Numbered from the stretch's first letter, positions 7,132 through 14,348 are shown. The stretch: DNA of 14,955 bases from Yoonia sp. (GCA_028822885.1 JAPKCP010000040.1:1-14955); one strand, 5' to 3'. Made by a program: numbers and translations. Notes: generated by a model not told the origin, from the letters alone.

Positions 7132-7217
7132 CATCAAAGGCTTGTTCCATCCAGCCCATTTGTCTAATTTGACGCTGAATGGTTAAGATATTGTTGCAAA
7201 ACGCATGAGAGGTCCCA

Positions 7218-7496
7218 ATGAGCCCAGAAATTGCAGAAACGGTTGCATTACAAGCGCTTGGCTGGCTCGTCGGGAATGATGACATTTGTCCAACATTCTT
7301 GGGCGCCACGGGGAGTTCCGTCGATGATTTGCGCGAGCGTGCGACTGATCCGGCGTTTCAGGCGTCGATTTTGGAGTTCATAACGATGGATGATGCATGG
7401 GTCATGGCGTTTTGCGACACCGTAAATATAGCTTATGATCAACCCCTTATGGCGCGATATGCGTTGCCCGGTGCAGAGGTTGTACATTGGACGTGA
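7218..7496 (+). CDS. DUF3572-family protein
   Basis: A 92-residue acidic protein beginning SPEIAETVALQALGWLVG and containing the FLGATG motif, matching the small alphaproteobacterial family DUF3572. It has no signal peptide or membrane segment, so it is cytoplasmic, and its function is unknown. The ATG is preceded by AGAGG at good distance. It lies divergent from the pleD-like gene with only 97 bases between starts; from family knowledge, DUF3572 genes are often near pleD in alphaproteobacteria, so a functional link to cyclic di-GMP signalling is possible but unproven. The 3' end overlaps the following HAD phosphatase gene, indicating one transcript. Confidence 0.85.
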   Translation: MSPEIAETVALQALGWLVGNDDICPTFLGATGSSVDDLRERATDPAFQASILEFITMDDAWVMAFCDTVNIAYDQPLMARYALPGAEVVHWT

Positions 7497-8185
7497 AGGT
7501 TTCTGGTATTCTCTTTGACAAAGATGGGACGCTGTTCGACTTTGATAAGACTTGGGGTGCGGTAACGCAGCTTTTGATTGAGGCGGAATGTGCCCATGAT
7601 ATCAAGCAAATACCCGTGCTTGCTGCGCGACTTGGTTTTGATTTGCAGCGGTCGGTTTTCCTCTCAGAAAGTCTGGTGATCGCATCGACATCAGATGAGG
7701 TCGCAGATGCAATCCTTCCATTTACCAAAGATCACAACAGGGTTGCCCTTTTAGACAGGATGACGATGATCACGTCTACCGTTCCACAAGTGCAGGTAGC
7801 TGATATTAGGTCTCTTTTTTCTGACTTAAAAGAAAGAGGATTGAAGCTTGGGATTGCTACAAATGATGCGGAAATTCCTGCTAAGGCAAATTTATTTCAG
7901 GCAAATGTCATTGAGATGTTCGACTTTATCGCTGGTTTTGACAGTGGTTTTGGTGGAAAACCTGCACCGGGTCAGATGTTTGGCTTTTGTGAGCACGTAG
8001 ATTTAAAACCACAACAATGTGTTATGGTTGGCGATAGCCTTCATGATCTGCACGCGGGACGGGCTGCTGGGATGCGAACAATCGGGGTGTTAACTGGCCC
8101 GGCTTCGCGGGCAGATTTAGCCCCGCATGCTGATATTGTGATGGAGACGATTGCGGACATTCCAGCATGGTTAGATCAGATTTAG
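7487..8185 (+). CDS. HAD-superfamily hydrolase, phosphoglycolate phosphatase-like
   Basis: A 232-residue HAD phosphatase with all four motifs: DKDGTLF (nucleophile Asp11, general acid Asp13), Thr in GIATND, Lys in GGKPAPG, and MVGDSLHD for magnesium binding. A helical cap sits between motifs I and II, as in the Gph-like subgroup. It would hydrolyse a small phosphorylated metabolite in the cytoplasm; 2-phosphoglycolate is one possibility, but the family has wide substrate range. Two starts compete: TTG at 7487, seven bases after AGAGG, and GTG at 7493, which would overlap the DUF3572 stop as GTGA. The difference is two residues. It is followed by 64 bases without a gene, then the convergent pyrD. 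Confidence 0.87.
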   Translation: MDVKVSGILFDKDGTLFDFDKTWGAVTQLLIEAECAHDIKQIPVLAARLGFDLQRSVFLSESLVIASTSDEVADAILPFTKDHNRVALLDRMTMITSTVPQVQVADIRSLFSDLKERGLKLGIATNDAEIPAKANLFQANVIEMFDFIAGFDSGFGGKPAPGQMFGFCEHVDLKPQQCVMVGDSLHDLHAGRAAGMRTIGVLTGPASRADLAPHADIVMETIADIPAWLDQI

Positions 8186-8249
8186 GGCTGTGTACTCGGC
8201 TTTGACCTGACCTCAAAAACGCTTGCACTGAAGTATTCGTTGATCACGT

Positions 8250-9299
8250 TTAGGTCCAATCAGTGCGTCCAGTGCCAACAGCATCGGAAATATTCGCAAA
8301 GCCATCACGTTCCAGTAGCTGATCCAAGCCACGCGTCATCTCATCAACCAGCGAAAGACCACCATAAACAAGGGCAGTATAAAGTTGTACTGCGCATGCA
8401 CCTGCGCGGATTTTTTGGTAAGCTTGTTCTGCTGACCCAATACCGCCGACACCGATGACAGGTATGGTGGTTAGAGTGCACAGCTGTGCCAAAATGCGAG
8501 TAGACTTTTCGAACAAAGGTTGGCCAGAAAGGCCACCTTTTTCGCCCATACTTGAACTTTTCAAACCATCGCGATCCAATGTTGTGTTGGTCGCAATAAT
8601 CGCTGAAAGCTTAGCATCGGTTGCTACTTCAGCGACGTCTGCAATGTCGTCAGGCGTCAAATCGGGGGCAATTTTCAGAAAAATTGGAATCGATTTATCT
8701 AATTTGTCATTCGCTTCCATGACACCAGCCAACAGAGCAGACAGGGCGGCTTTGCCTTGCAGATCGCGTAATTTCTCGGTGTTTGGCGATGAGACGTTCA
8801 CTGTCGCAAAATCAAGATGCGGGCCGCAATGTGTAAGCACACGGGCAAAATCTTCGGCGCGGTCATCACTGTCTTTGTTTGCGCCAAGGTTCAGACCAAT
8901 CACGCCAGTTGGGCGTGCGGCAAGCCGGGCTTCGATGGCGTACATGCCTTCGTTGTTAAAGCCGAAGCGATTGATCGCGGCCTGATCTTCCGTGAGGCGA
9001 AATAAGCGCGGTTTTGCATTGCCGTGTTGCGCGCGCGGCGTGGCCGCCCCTACTTCAACAAAGCCGAAGCCGGTCCGGGACAAGGCGTGCAACGCAGTGG
9101 CATTCTTGTCGAAACCAGCGGCCAACCCAACAGGATTTGGTAGATCAAGGCCAGCGATTTTCGTGCGTAGGCGAGGGGTCGTGAACGGTCCACCGCGAGG
9201 ACCCAACCCCATGTTCAGTGCGGTCAGGGCAAGACCGTGCGCCATTTCAGGGTCAAGTTTACGCAGTGCCTTAAGGCCAATGTCTTCAAGAGCGCTCAT
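8250..9299 (-). CDS. pyrD: Dihydroorotate dehydrogenase (quinone), class 2
   Basis: A 349-residue class 2 dihydroorotate dehydrogenase, full length, with the N-terminal helical extension (residues 1-40) that binds the membrane and quinone. Diagnostic motifs are NPVGLAAGFDKN (55-66), NRFGFNN (110-116), NVSSPNT (168-174, with the catalytic Ser at about 171) and the C-terminal FMN phosphate sites around VIGVGGIGS and YTALVYGG. It oxidises dihydroorotate to orotate in pyrimidine synthesis, passing electrons to ubiquinone at the inner membrane. The ATG overlaps the stop of the upstream DUF952 gene by four bases (9296-9299), so translation is probably coupled. The identity is secure. Confidence 0.96.
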   Translation of the reverse strand: MSALEDIGLKALRKLDPEMAHGLALTALNMGLGPRGGPFTTPRLRTKIAGLDLPNPVGLAAGFDKNATALHALSRTGFGFVEVGAATPRAQHGNAKPRLFRLTEDQAAINRFGFNNEGMYAIEARLAARPTGVIGLNLGANKDSDDRAEDFARVLTHCGPHLDFATVNVSSPNTEKLRDLQGKAALSALLAGVMEANDKLDKSIPIFLKIAPDLTPDDIADVAEVATDAKLSAIIATNTTLDRDGLKSSSMGEKGGLSGQPLFEKSTRILAQLCTLTTIPVIGVGGIGSAEQAYQKIRAGACAVQLYTALVYGGLSLVDEMTRGLDQLLERDGFANISDAVGTGRTDWT

Positions 9300-9628
9300 A
9301 GTGTCGCCGGAAATTGATGAACGCCATCTGCAAGCGGCAAAGGCCTATGCCAAACAACATCATCCATCCGTAATTTGCGGAACAGATGCGGGAAAGCAGC
9401 ACCACCGCGCGATTCTTCCCATTTCAGGCCATCCAACCCATCAGCCTCAACGGCGATAAGAATTAGATCATCCAAATCGGCAAAATACAGCTCTGCCGTT
9501 TTAGCGACGGTGTCGCTACCTGAGAAGTGGATAAATCCATCAGCCAAATCAACGGGCGCGCCATCAGTTTGACCATTTGTCTGCATGTTAGCCCATTCAG
9601 AGCCACGGAAGATTTTATAAATCAGCAT
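9296..9628 (-). CDS. DUF952-family protein
   Basis: A 110-residue protein matching DUF952: MLIYKIFRGSEW at the start, DLADGFIHFSG, the hydrophobic DLDDLILIAVEAD strand, LKWEESRGG and FPHLFRKLR. It is a small soluble protein, and its biochemical function is not known. I chose the ATG at 9628 because AAAGGA lies five bases upstream; a frame reaching to 9736 would invade the promoter region of the divergent 5'-nucleotidase and has no ribosome-binding site. It overlaps pyrD by four bases, so the two form an operon. In family knowledge DUF952 next to pyrD is common in Rhodobacterales. Confidence 0.88.
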   Translation of the reverse strand: MLIYKIFRGSEWANMQTNGQTDGAPVDLADGFIHFSGSDTVAKTAELYFADLDDLILIAVEADGLDGLKWEESRGGAAFPHLFRKLRMDDVVWHRPLPLADGVHQFPATL

Positions 9629-9656
9629 TTCTATCCTTTGGCGGGTCACGCGCGAA

Positions 9657-9671
9657 TGGTCAAGATGACCA
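9657..9671. promoter_or_regulatory. Inverted repeat, possible operator
   Basis: Six-base arms TGGTCA and TGACCA flank a three-base spacer, within the 150-base region between the divergent DUF952-pyrD and 5'-nucleotidase genes. The size and symmetry fit a dimeric repressor site. The regulator cannot be named, and only position and symmetry support it. Confidence 0.35.
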
Positions 9672-9778
9672 ATTGTTAAGCAAACGTTACATATTGCCCC
9701 CAAGACAACGCGTAGCGGTGTTTGACTCTGGCACAAGCCGGGGTCACGATAACGTCAATTCAACTTGGGGGATCCAAA

Positions 9779-11338
9779 ATGCTTTCACGTATTCTGACAA
9801 CAACATGCGCATTGGCGCTGACTGCAGGGGCGGCGTCTGCCGATTATAGCCTGACCATCCTGCACACGAACGATTATCATGACCGCCACGAGCCGATCAG
9901 CAAATATGACGGCCCTTGTGATGCAGAAGATAACGCCGCGGGCGAATGCTTTGGCGGGACGGCGCGTTTGGTTAATGCTGTCGCTGACGCACGGGCGCGG
10001 TCCGACAATTCCATTCTTGTAGATGGTGGCGACCAGTTTAACGGAACGTTATTCTATACATTCTATAAGGGCACGATGACGGCAGAATTCATGAACCTGC
10101 TGGGCTATGACGGCATGACCGTTGGCAACCATGAATTCGACGATGGCCCAGAGGTTTTGGCGGGCTTTATGGATGCTGTGGAATTCCCTGTGTTGATGTC
10201 AAATGCGGATGTCTCCAGAGAGCCATTACTGGCGGACAAGCTCGCGAAATCTACAGTGATTGAACGTGGCGGCGAAAAGATTGGTTTGATCGGCCTGACG
10301 CCAGAAAACACTGATGAACTCGCCTCACCGGGCGACAACATCACGTTCTCTGACCCGGCTGCAGCAGTTCAGGGTGAAGTTGATAAATTGACAGCTGCTG
10401 GCGTGAACAAGATTATCGTTTTGTCTCACTCTAGCTATGCCGTTGATCTGGACGTTGCTGCGAACACGACGGGCGTTGATGTGATTGTTGGCGGTCATTC
10501 CAACACGCTGCTGTCCAACACCAATGACCGTGCGGAAGGCCCATATCCAACGATGGTTGGTGATACGGCTGTCGTGCAAGCCTATGCTTACGGCAAGTAT
10601 TTGGGCGAACTGAACGTCACGTTCGACGACGCTGGCGTCATCACCGAAGCTTCGGGTGAGCCGATCCTGATCGACGGTCAAGTTGTGGAAGACGAAAGTG
10701 TTCTGGCGCGTATCGCTGAATTGGCTGCTCCGCTGGAAGAAATCCGCACAAAGGTCGTTGCTGAAACGGCAGAAGAGATCATCGGCAACCGCGATGATTG
10801 CCGTGCAGGCGAATGTCAGATGGGCAACCTTGTCGCTGATGCGATGCTGGCCCGTGTGGCCGATCAAGGCATCCAGGTTGCGATCCAGAATGGCGGCGGT
10901 GTACGTGCGTCCATCGATGCAGGTCCAGTCACGATGGGTGAAGTCTATACAGTTCTGCCGTTCCAGAACACGTTGTCCACATTTGAGGTCACAGGTGAGG
11001 TCATTGTCGCTGCCCTTGAGAACGGTGTGAGCCAAGTGGAAGAAGGCGCAGGCCGTTTCCCACAGGTGGCTGGCATGTCCTTTGCGTTTGACGCGGCAGC
11101 GCCGGCTGGTGCGCGCGTTTCTGACGTGATGGTTGGCGGTGAAGCGATTGATCTTGCAGCCACTTATGGCGTTGTGTCCAACAACTACGTTCGTAACGGC
11201 GGTGATGGCTATGAGATGTTCAAGACTGCTGCGAATGCCTATGATTTTGGCCCAGATTTGGCTGAAGTGATGGCGTCATTCATGGCTGAAGGCGGTGCAT
11301 ATACGCCTTATACTGACGGTCGCATTACTGCGAAGTAA
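9779..11338 (+). CDS. Secreted bifunctional metallophosphatase / 5'-nucleotidase
   Basis: A 519-residue periplasmic 5'-nucleotidase of the UshA type. The signal peptide is residues 1-21 (ASA before DYSLTILHT). The N-terminal calcineurin-like metallophosphatase domain carries NDYH (31-34), VDGGDQFNG (81-89), GNHEF (116-120), LSHSS and GGHSNT, which hold the two metal ions. The C-terminal substrate-binding domain has NGGGVRASI and the NNYVRNGGDGYEMF segment that stacks the nucleobase. It would dephosphorylate nucleotides outside the cytoplasm for salvage of nucleoside and phosphate. The ATG at 9779 has GGGGGA six bases upstream; an in-frame upstream start at 9722 would spoil the signal peptide. 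The gene is monocistronic, ending in an intrinsic terminator. The exact substrate (UDP-sugar or nucleotide) is not determined. Confidence 0.93.
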   Translation: MLSRILTTTCALALTAGAASADYSLTILHTNDYHDRHEPISKYDGPCDAEDNAAGECFGGTARLVNAVADARARSDNSILVDGGDQFNGTLFYTFYKGTMTAEFMNLLGYDGMTVGNHEFDDGPEVLAGFMDAVEFPVLMSNADVSREPLLADKLAKSTVIERGGEKIGLIGLTPENTDELASPGDNITFSDPAAAVQGEVDKLTAAGVNKIIVLSHSSYAVDLDVAANTTGVDVIVGGHSNTLLSNTNDRAEGPYPTMVGDTAVVQAYAYGKYLGELNVTFDDAGVITEASGEPILIDGQVVEDESVLARIAELAAPLEEIRTKVVAETAEEIIGNRDDCRAGECQMGNLVADAMLARVADQGIQVAIQNGGGVRASIDAGPVTMGEVYTVLPFQNTLSTFEVTGEVIVAALENGVSQVEEGAGRFPQVAGMSFAFDAAAPAGARVSDVMVGGEAIDLAATYGVVSNNYVRNGGDGYEMFKTAANAYDFGPDLAEVMASFMAEGGAYTPYTDGRITAK

Positions 11339-11360
11339 TCTTCGAGACATGTGAACACAG

Positions 11361-11389
11361 CGCGTCGCGGGCAACTGCGGCGCGTTTTT
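11361..11389 (+). terminator. Rho-independent terminator of the 5'-nucleotidase gene
   Basis: Ten-base arms (11361-11370 and 11375-11384, two G-T wobbles) close a GCAA tetraloop of the stable GNRA type and are followed by five T residues. It lies 22 bases after the stop codon. Confidence 0.9.
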
Positions 11390-11449
11390 CGTTTGCTGGA
11401 CCCTCCTAGGGGAGTTATTTTAGCGAAATGAAGTGGAAGGGTAAGCAAT

Positions 11450-12112
11450 ATGTGTGGACGGATGGCATTTACACTCCCCAAAGAAGCGATGGTGCAGCTT
11501 TTCGAGGCCACACCGTCAAATAACCTGCCCGAAGCGCCGAACTACAATGTGTGCCCGACGGTGCAAATCCCTGTTGTGACCTCTGATGGCGATGCGCGCA
11601 GACTGCGACCGATGCGGTGGGGGTTTGTGCCACATTGGTATGAAAAGCCAAACGGCGGGCCTTTGTTGATCAATGCACGGGCCGAGACTATCGCTGAAAA
11701 ACCCGCATTTCGTGCAGCCTGTCGGGCACGCAGGTGCCTTATTCCTGTGACAGGGTTTTATGAATGGACCCGCGACGGTAAAACGACACCGCTACCTTGG
11801 TTTGTGCAACGGCGCGATGGTGCGCCGCTTGTGATGGCGGGAATCTGGCAGGATTGGGAAAGGGGCGACGAGGCGCACACGACATGCGCGATTGTCACAA
11901 CGTCTGCCAACAAAGCAATGGCCCGCATTCACCATCGAATCCCTGTGATCCTATCACAGCAAGACTGGTCGCTGTGGTTAGGCGAATCCGGGAAAGGGGC
12001 GGCGTTACTCATGAAAAGCGCGCCCGAAGACGCGCTTTCATTTCACCGTGTGGGAACGGAGGTCAACAGCAACAGGGCCAGTGGGGCAGTGTTGCTGGAC
12101 CCCATCGTTTAA
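11450..12112 (+). CDS. SRAP-family abasic-site DNA-protein crosslink protein (YedK/HMCES-like)
   Basis: A 220-residue SOS-response-associated peptidase-family protein. It has Cys2 directly after the initiator Met (MCGRMAF), exposed as the N-terminal nucleophile after Met removal, Asn75 in LLINARAET, Glu105 in GFYEW, and His161 in the HHRIPVIL segment. These are the known active-site residues that make a thiazolidine crosslink to abasic sites in single-stranded DNA and protect them. The ATG has GGAAGGG about nine bases upstream. It follows the intrinsic terminator of the 5'-nucleotidase and probably has its own promoter, but I see no alphaproteobacterial LexA box in the 60-base gap. The stop shares TTAA with the convergent secreted protein gene. 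Confidence 0.94.
   Translation: MCGRMAFTLPKEAMVQLFEATPSNNLPEAPNYNVCPTVQIPVVTSDGDARRLRPMRWGFVPHWYEKPNGGPLLINARAETIAEKPAFRAACRARRCLIPVTGFYEWTRDGKTTPLPWFVQRRDGAPLVMAGIWQDWERGDEAHTTCAIVTTSANKAMARIHHRIPVILSQQDWSLWLGESGKGAALLMKSAPEDALSFHRVGTEVNSNRASGAVLLDPIV
12015..12038 (-). terminator. Candidate terminator for the minus-strand secreted protein gene
   Basis: Perfect eight-base arms AAAGCGCG and CGCGCTTT around an eight-base loop, ending on the minus strand in CGCGCTTTTC. It lies about 70 bases past the minus-strand stop, inside the SRAP coding region. The T-run is short and partly in the stem. Confidence 0.35.
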
Positions 12113-12468
12113 GAATCTGGCGCTGTCCCTGATCCGACGTTAAAATTGTCGCCAGTCTGATAGCCACGGCCAAAGATATATGGTGGCCTGATGGTGCGAC
12201 CGTTGATTGTGGACACATTCAGATATGCGTGATCACCCACTGGGATGTCGTTGATCAAAATTGTGTAGCTCTCGGTATCGACGCCAACAGTGTATTCGGT
12301 TTTATTGACAAATTTGAGGCGTGTGGCTTCGTCTGCATAAACTATATTTGGAAAATAGCCCTTTTCGTAGACGTAGACGGTGAAATCTTGCGCAGCAACG
12401 CTGGTCGCCACAAATGCAGTGACGCTGGCGAGTGCCGCAGATTTCAATAGTGTTGACAGACTTAGCAT
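12109..12468 (-). CDS. Secreted protein of unknown function, possibly cupredoxin-like
   Basis: A 119-residue protein with a clear signal peptide (MLSLSTLLKSAALASVTAFV, cleavage after SVAA or nearby) and a mature part of about 90 residues rich in aromatic and beta-strand-like segments (FTVYVYEKGYFPNIVYADEA, then LKFVNKTEYTVGVD). The pattern of a residue-rich strand followed by a V/L-x-F-x-N strand recalls cupredoxin-like domains, but there is no Cys and only one His, so no copper site. The family was not recognised. Three starts are possible: ATG 12510, 12489 and 12468. The last gives the best-proportioned signal peptide and has AGGGA eight bases upstream. Upstream lies an IS21 remnant, so the promoter may lie in transposon-derived DNA. 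Confidence 0.7.
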   Translation of the reverse strand: MLSLSTLLKSAALASVTAFVATSVAAQDFTVYVYEKGYFPNIVYADEATRLKFVNKTEYTVGVDTESYTILINDIPVGDHAYLNVSTINGRTIRPPYIFGRGYQTGDNFNVGSGTAPDS

Positions 12469-12526
12469 GGCGCGAATCCCTAATTGCATTTCAATTTTCC
12501 GGTTATGCACCTATATGCTGAAAAAA

Positions 12527-12965
12527 TTGGGCGCAAATGAGGCGAAAATGTGAACGCTTGACCCTGTAAAAGTGCGCTACACGACGGCGGTGGCATTGCT
12601 CCATGATCTAATTATGCCCGAAATGAGCGGAGATTGCAGCGCCTTCAAATGCAATTGACCAGTCAAACCCTGTTGATCATCTCCTCTCTTCGATATTGCG
12701 TATCGACTGCCGGGCAATGGGCGAACTGGGCGTTGTGGCGTTCAGTTAATCGTGCGTGGGGTTATTCTTCGTAGTGACATTCCAATATTAAGAACGGGGA
12801 TCCATCATCATAACCTCAAACCTTCCCTTCGATGAATGGACTGAAGTCTTTGGCTCGGAGCGGCCAATGGGCGCTTTGCTGGATCGATCAGCCTGTTACG
12901 TCTACGGCCTCGAGGTAAATGGCGTGTGTTATCGGCTGAAACACTGCCGTAACAAACAACAATAA
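12527..12965 (+). pseudogene. istB: istB remnant (IS21-family transposition helper ATPase)
   Basis: Three frame segments align in order with the known IstB protein pattern. (1) About 12527-12613: LGANEA, then VKVRYTTAVALLHDLI, with an in-frame TGA between. (2) 12640-12681: RLQMQLTSQTLLII, the strand before Walker B. (3) 12720-12965: ELGVVAFS, then ERGSIIITSNLPFDEW, then EVFGSERPMGALLDR and EVNGVCYRLKHCR to a TAA. Stops at 12747-12749 and 12789-12791 stand where Gln and Tyr codons are expected. Between segments 2 and 3 lies a 38-base insertion (12682-12719) in the Walker B region, and the Asp codon there reads Gly. The Walker A half is not recognisable. IstB loads target DNA for the IstA transposase; this copy cannot be functional. 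I recognised the family from motif memory. Confidence 0.8.
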
Positions 12966-13014
12966 TAATCAAAGCTCAATCAAAACTAGAAAATCGTCGA
13001 GCGAACGGCCAACA

Positions 13015-13064
13015 TGCGCTTTTTCACGCTTTAACGAGATGACAAGCGAGCCCACCAAAGCGCA
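13015..13064. repeat. Nested inverted repeat / stem-loop
   Basis: Outer arms TGCGCTTT (13015-13022) and AAAGCGCA (13057-13064) are perfect eight-base complements. Inside them CGCTT (13027-13031) and AAGCG (13044-13048) can form a second stem with a 12-base loop. It lies between the istB remnant and the M24 gene end. It may be an IS end feature, a terminator-like structure or an RNA; nothing decides between these. Confidence 0.4.
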
Positions 13065-13181
13065 CAAAACGATAACGCAGTGGACCAATTTTTTCGCCGC
13101 AGTCTGCTCCAATTCTCAAAGTGCGATTGGCATCTCGTCCTTTGATTTTTGCAAGCGCGAACAATAATGCCATTCGTGCCT

Positions 13182-14348
13182 TCACAAACAAATCATATCA
13201 AGTGGGCTGCGCGATAGGCGTTCGACCCCATCGTCGGTTACCAATACCGAATGTCCTAAGCACATGGCTAACCCTGCCTCTGAATCCATCAGGATCATGT
13301 GCAGGAAAAACACTTGCCCTGCCTGCATGATCTCGGGGTTACCTTCGTAGAACATGGGGAAGTCGACCCAGATGGGGTTATAAACCGCGCCCATGCCATA
13401 TCCACAGGCCTGAAGCCGTGCGTGGTTAAAGCCGTGCGCGTCAAAAACCTTGGCGTGAGCGGTGAAAACATCACCCATTGGTGCACCGGGGCGAATAGCT
13501 GCTTCGCATGCCTCAAGCGCCGCTACTGTTGCCTCGTGCATTTGGTTTTGCTTTTCACTCGGTTGGCCGATGATAATCGTGCGCATCATTGCGGCGTGGT
13601 AGCGTGCGTAGGCACCAGACCATTCCAGCGTCAGTTGGTCCTGCGTGTCCAGATGTCGGCGACCAGAATAATATCGGCAAAGTAGCGCCCCTTCGCCGGA
13701 GCCCACAATAAACTCGTTGCCTGCATAATCGCCGCCACCTTCAAAGACAGCGCCCTGCATAGCACTCAGGATATCACCCTCAAACGCACCAGCCTGCGTG
13801 GTCTCTATCGCAGCGTCCAGCGCATCGTCAGAAAGTGTGGCTGCCCGTCGATGCATTTCAATTTCAGCTGGCGATTTTACGCGGCGGCACTTACGAATGA
13901 CATCCGATGCCTCAATCAGGTCTGGAATTACCTCCTTGACCATCTCACCGTTCCACATTGTCAAACCGGCAGTCTGTGTTTCCCAACCAATCCGCTTACC
14001 AGCAAGCCCGCGCGACGCCAAAAGCTTAGCGAGGCTTTCAGCAGGCCGCGCCCCTTCAACCTCGGTCCAGATATGGATCCGATCCTCTGCAAGGATCGAC
14101 GTATGTTTAGCCTGACGCAGATCCGGGGCGCGGGTGAGAAGATCAATACCGCCGTCGGCGCTCAAAATCATACACTGGAACATCGCAAAACCGAACGTGT
14201 CATACCCTGTCAGCCAATATTGGCTTTCGGGCGCAAAGAGCAGAATGGCATCGAGCTTAGCATGGTCTAACGCCGACTGTGCTTTTGCAATACGCGCGCT
14301 GAACTCGTCTTGATGGAAGTGTAGGGGCATATTCAGTCTTTCAGACAT
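13182..14348 (-). CDS. M24/creatinase-family hydrolase lacking metal ligands
   Basis: A 388-residue protein with the two-domain pita-bread layout: a creatinase N-terminal domain (about 10-150, ILLFAPESQYWLTGYDTFGF) and a C-terminal M24 domain (about 160-375). The five metal ligands of true aminopeptidases are not conserved: the usual DxG is EWSG (242-245), the second Asp is replaced within ARYHAAMMRT (248-257), and the usual GHGIG reads GYGMG (316-320). This matches metal-independent members such as creatinase and the ectoine hydrolases DoeA/EutD, with His232 a candidate catalytic residue. The substrate is probably a small amidine, cyclic amidine or amide; ectoine is plausible in a marine bacterium, but no ect or doe genes are in the window. 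The start is ATG 14348, overlapping a possible upstream small ORF by one base (TGATG); a second ATG at 14330 is possible. Confidence 0.82.
   Translation of the reverse strand: MSERLNMPLHFHQDEFSARIAKAQSALDHAKLDAILLFAPESQYWLTGYDTFGFAMFQCMILSADGGIDLLTRAPDLRQAKHTSILAEDRIHIWTEVEGARPAESLAKLLASRGLAGKRIGWETQTAGLTMWNGEMVKEVIPDLIEASDVIRKCRRVKSPAEIEMHRRAATLSDDALDAAIETTQAGAFEGDILSAMQGAVFEGGGDYAGNEFIVGSGEGALLCRYYSGRRHLDTQDQLTLEWSGAYARYHAAMMRTIIIGQPSEKQNQMHEATVAALEACEAAIRPGAPMGDVFTAHAKVFDAHGFNHARLQACGYGMGAVYNPIWVDFPMFYEGNPEIMQAGQVFFLHMILMDSEAGLAMCLGHSVLVTDDGVERLSRSPLDMICL

Larger units (their letters stand above)
12520..13095 (+). mobile_element. Degraded IS21-family insertion sequence remnant
   Basis: This stretch of the 700-base gap without intact genes is explained mainly by a decayed istB gene (see separate entry). 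No istA transposase is recognisable, so most of the element is gone. An 11-base inverted repeat, GAAAAAATTGG at 12520-12530 and CCAATTTTTTC at 13085-13095, brackets it and could be a relic of the ends, though the left end of an IS21 element would normally precede istA. The limits are therefore approximate; DNA to about 13135 may also derive from the element. Confidence 0.55.

Noticed and set aside
7169..7194. TTGACG followed by TATTGT as a promoter for DUF3572
   Set aside because: The spacing between the two elements is about 14 bases and no good -10 is found at 16-18 bases, so it was not listed as a feature.
7121..7309. N-terminal extension of the PleD-like protein up to 7309
   Set aside because: The extra residues do not belong to a receiver domain, they overlap the divergent DUF3572 gene, and a strong ribosome-binding site precedes ATG 7120.
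8455..8985. A 176-codon plus-strand open frame inside pyrD
   Set aside because: It is antisense to a conserved enzyme gene; the translation is Ser/Ala-rich with no domain.
9741..9758. Two GTCA units 11 bases apart resembling a PhoB box before the 5'-nucleotidase
   Set aside because: The match is partial, and the site ends only 20 bases before the start codon, leaving no room for a promoter and leader downstream.
10325..11035. A 236-codon open frame on the minus strand inside the 5'-nucleotidase gene
   Set aside because: It lies wholly within a well-supported coding sequence, has no recognisable domain and no ribosome-binding site; it is a shadow frame.
11390..11449. A LexA/SOS operator expected before the SRAP gene
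   Set aside because: No GTTC-N7-GTTC or GAAC-N7-GTTC pattern is present in the gap; the SOS link rests on the family name only.
12590..12634. A stretch translating to VALLHDLIMPEMSGD that looks like a response-regulator receiver fragment
   Set aside because: The preceding residues VKVRYTTAVALLHDLI and the following RLQMQL segment fit IstB in the right order; the receiver resemblance is a coincidence of decay.
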